A stretch of 44,526 nucleotides of DNA from an uncultured Subdoligranulum sp. Lineage in GTDB: Bacteria > Bacillota > Clostridia > Oscillospirales > Ruminococcaceae. Both the position numbers and the translations under genes were made by a program. The stretch's first letter is position 1; every line of letters starts with the position of its first letter. The notes under the pieces were generated by a model. It made no database searches, was not told the origin of the DNA, and worked only from the letters and a program-made list of their open reading frames with translations. Shown piece after piece: positions 43,091 through 44,526 of the stretch. The DNA is taken from assembly GCA_945830575.1 (NCBI GenBank), contig CALZZE010000022.1, forward strand, positions 1 through 44,526, given 5' to 3'.

Positions 43091-43190
43091 AGCAGGTTGA
43101 GCCATAGAGTTCGTGTCACCCAATAGATTGAATCGGCAATGAGAAAAAGATGGATTCCGGTTGCGGATCATTTGTATTGGAGGAATGTGA

Positions 43191-44399
43191 ATGAACTCTG
43201 TCGGCATTGATGTCTCGAAAGGAAAGAGCATGATAGCGGTCATGCGCCCCTTTGGAGAGGTGGTCTGCTCGCCCTTTGAGGTGCCTCACACGTCCAGTGA
43301 ACTCAGTGCGCTGGCAAGGCGGCTGAAAAGCCTGGACGGCGAGACCCGCGTGGTCATGGAGGCAACAGGTAACTACCATTTACCCATCGCAATAGTGCTC
43401 CACAAAGCGGGGATCTATGTTTCTGTAGTCAACGCTATGCTGGTGCATGACTACGGGAACAACACATTACGTCGCGCCAAAACCGATAAAAAGGATGCCA
43501 TAAAACTGGCAAACTACGGACTTGACCGCTGGCTTTCGCTTCCGAAATTCACCCCTGAAGATGAAATTCGGATGCTGTTAAAGACCTGCTATCGGCAGTA
43601 TCAGCAGTATTCCAAGGTTCAGACCATGCTGAGAAATAATTTAATTTCTCTGCTGGATACCGTGTTCCCCGGAGTAAATCGACTGTTTTCCAGCCCCGTA
43701 CGAGCCGATGGCAGCGAGAAATGGGTAGATTTTGTTGAAACTTTCTGGCACTGTGAATGCGTCAGTGGGCTGTCTCAAAAGGCATTTGAAAAGAAATACC
43801 AGAAATGGTGTCAGAAGCACGGCTATCACTTCCGTGAAGCCAAGGCATTGGAAATCTATACATCCGCCTGTGGAACTGTCGGTGTGATGCCAAAAGCTGA
43901 AACAACACATCTGCTGATTTCACAGGCTGTATCGCAGCTGATAGCTACTTCTACATCTCTGGCAGAGCTTAAGAAGGAGATGCTGCGTTTGGCTGAGTCT
44001 CTGCCGGAATATCCTATCGTGCAGAGGATGTACGGCACTGGACCAACGCTGGGGCCGCAACTCATGGCTGAAATCGGCGATGTGCGGCGATTCCACTCAA
44101 AGAAAGCACTGGTTGCTTTTGCCGGTATTGATGCCCCGCCAAATGATTCCGGACAGATTGCCGGCAACCACAAGGCTATGAGTAAAATCGGGTCGTCTGC
44201 ACTTCGCAGGACATTGTTCCTGGTTATGGGTGTGTATCTTCAGAACGCTCCTGTGAATGAACCAGTGTACCAGTTCATGGACAGAAAGCGAGCGGAGGGC
44301 AAGCCTTACAGGGTCTACATGATGGCTTCCGCAAATAAGTTTCTGCGCATCTATTACGCCACAGTGAAAGCCTACCTCGACTCGTTGGAAGCAACGTAA
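43191..44399 (+). CDS. IS110-family DEDD recombinase
   Basis: A 402-residue RNA-guided recombinase. The RuvC-like DEDD residues lie in VGIDVSKGKSMIAV (Asp 7), VVMEATGNYH (Glu near 59) and KTDKKDAIKLANY (near 100). The C-terminal Tnp_IS110/IS116 domain starts MYGTGPTLGPQLMAEIGD and holds the catalytic Ser region KIGSSALRRTLFLV near 340. TGGAGG precedes ATG 43191. It is full length and uninterrupted, so the element may be active. Confidence 0.95.
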   Translation: MNSVGIDVSKGKSMIAVMRPFGEVVCSPFEVPHTSSELSALARRLKSLDGETRVVMEATGNYHLPIAIVLHKAGIYVSVVNAMLVHDYGNNTLRRAKTDKKDAIKLANYGLDRWLSLPKFTPEDEIRMLLKTCYRQYQQYSKVQTMLRNNLISLLDTVFPGVNRLFSSPVRADGSEKWVDFVETFWHCECVSGLSQKAFEKKYQKWCQKHGYHFREAKALEIYTSACGTVGVMPKAETTHLLISQAVSQLIATSTSLAELKKEMLRLAESLPEYPIVQRMYGTGPTLGPQLMAEIGDVRRFHSKKALVAFAGIDAPPNDSGQIAGNHKAMSKIGSSALRRTLFLVMGVYLQNAPVNEPVYQFMDRKRAEGKPYRVYMMASANKFLRIYYATVKAYLDSLEAT

Positions 44400-44526
44400 G
44401 CCTTCATACATACTTTACTGGCTGGCCGCCGTTTCAAAAAAGGAACGCAAAGCGGCTTAGATTGGTGTGCTCATTTTTTGCTGTTAAAATTTCTGAAATT
44501 TCTACTTGACTTTTGTTAGCAGGTCT
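44400..44526 (+). other. right-end sequence of the IS110 element
   Basis: No gene. GCCGC (44426-44430 region) and GCGGC (near 44451) form a possible hairpin after the recombinase stop, and an AT-rich stretch follows to the window edge. The element boundary cannot be placed. Confidence 0.4.

Larger units (their letters stand above)
42941..44526 (+). mobile_element. IS110-family insertion sequence (right end not resolved)
   Basis: The element interrupts a glycosyltransferase gene at about 42938-42945. It has a 250-bp structured non-coding left end, one DEDD recombinase gene and at least 127 bp of right end. IS110 elements usually lack terminal inverted repeats, and none are seen, so the ends are estimates. 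Confidence 0.8.

Overview
The window looks like a chromosome segment of an anaerobic gut Firmicute of the Oscillospiraceae (Faecalibacterium/Gemmiger/Subdoligranulum type). This rests on GC-rich core genes, Gram-positive gene orders (rex-tdk, tepA-ftsK, ffs-dnaX-ybaB-recR, smpB-ssrA) and a pectin locus. The genus is inferred; no 16S or ribosomal genes are present.

1-9.4 kb: pectin utilisation. A leftward operon encodes GH28 polygalacturonase, GH105 unsaturated galacturonyl hydrolase, a TIM-barrel sugar isomerase/epimerase and a CE8 pectinesterase. A divergent AraC-type regulator follows, then a leftward sugar ABC transporter (lipoprotein binding protein and two permeases). 9.4-12.0 kb: a leftward operon from a perfect consensus promoter encodes Rex, thymidine kinase and a second, diverged sugar-binding lipoprotein. 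12.1-23.9 kb: rightward housekeeping genes: a TepA/ClpP-like protease, FtsK/SpoIIIE, a ComEC-like metallo-beta-lactamase protein, the MetH reactivation protein, a short MetH, the SRP RNA, dnaX, a YbaB/EbfC protein, recR, smpB and tmRNA.

From 23.94 kb the DNA becomes AT-richer and accessory. A tyrosine integrase gene abuts the tmRNA 3' end, a classic island entry point. It is followed by mobilisation-type debris, an XRE regulator, a candidate small RNA and a DUF4160/DUF2442 toxin-antitoxin-like pair. The most striking element is at 27.2-28.7 kb: a second tyrosine recombinase gene lies between two inverted copies of a recombinase-style crossover site (inverted arms around an identical 7-bp spacer, AGGGAAA). 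Inside is a strong promoter (TTGAAA, 17 bp, TATAAT) pointing away from the next gene. Its transcript would meet the left site at once, and that site read in this direction is an intrinsic terminator. Inversion would aim the promoter at the downstream gene, a helicase with five helicase-associated repeats. I read this as a self-inverting ON/OFF switch, shown here OFF.

31.4-44.5 kb: a surface-polysaccharide locus. It encodes UDP-glucuronate epimerase (frameshifted at an A6 run), a truncated and a complete UDP-glucose dehydrogenase, phosphomannomutase, ManC, ManA, glycosyltransferases and an acyltransferase (frameshifted at a G7 tract, so possibly phase variable). The last glycosyltransferase is cut by an IS110-family element whose upstream non-coding end folds like a bridge RNA. 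A 0.77-kb non-coding stretch between the two ugd copies carries an unexplained family of short repeats.
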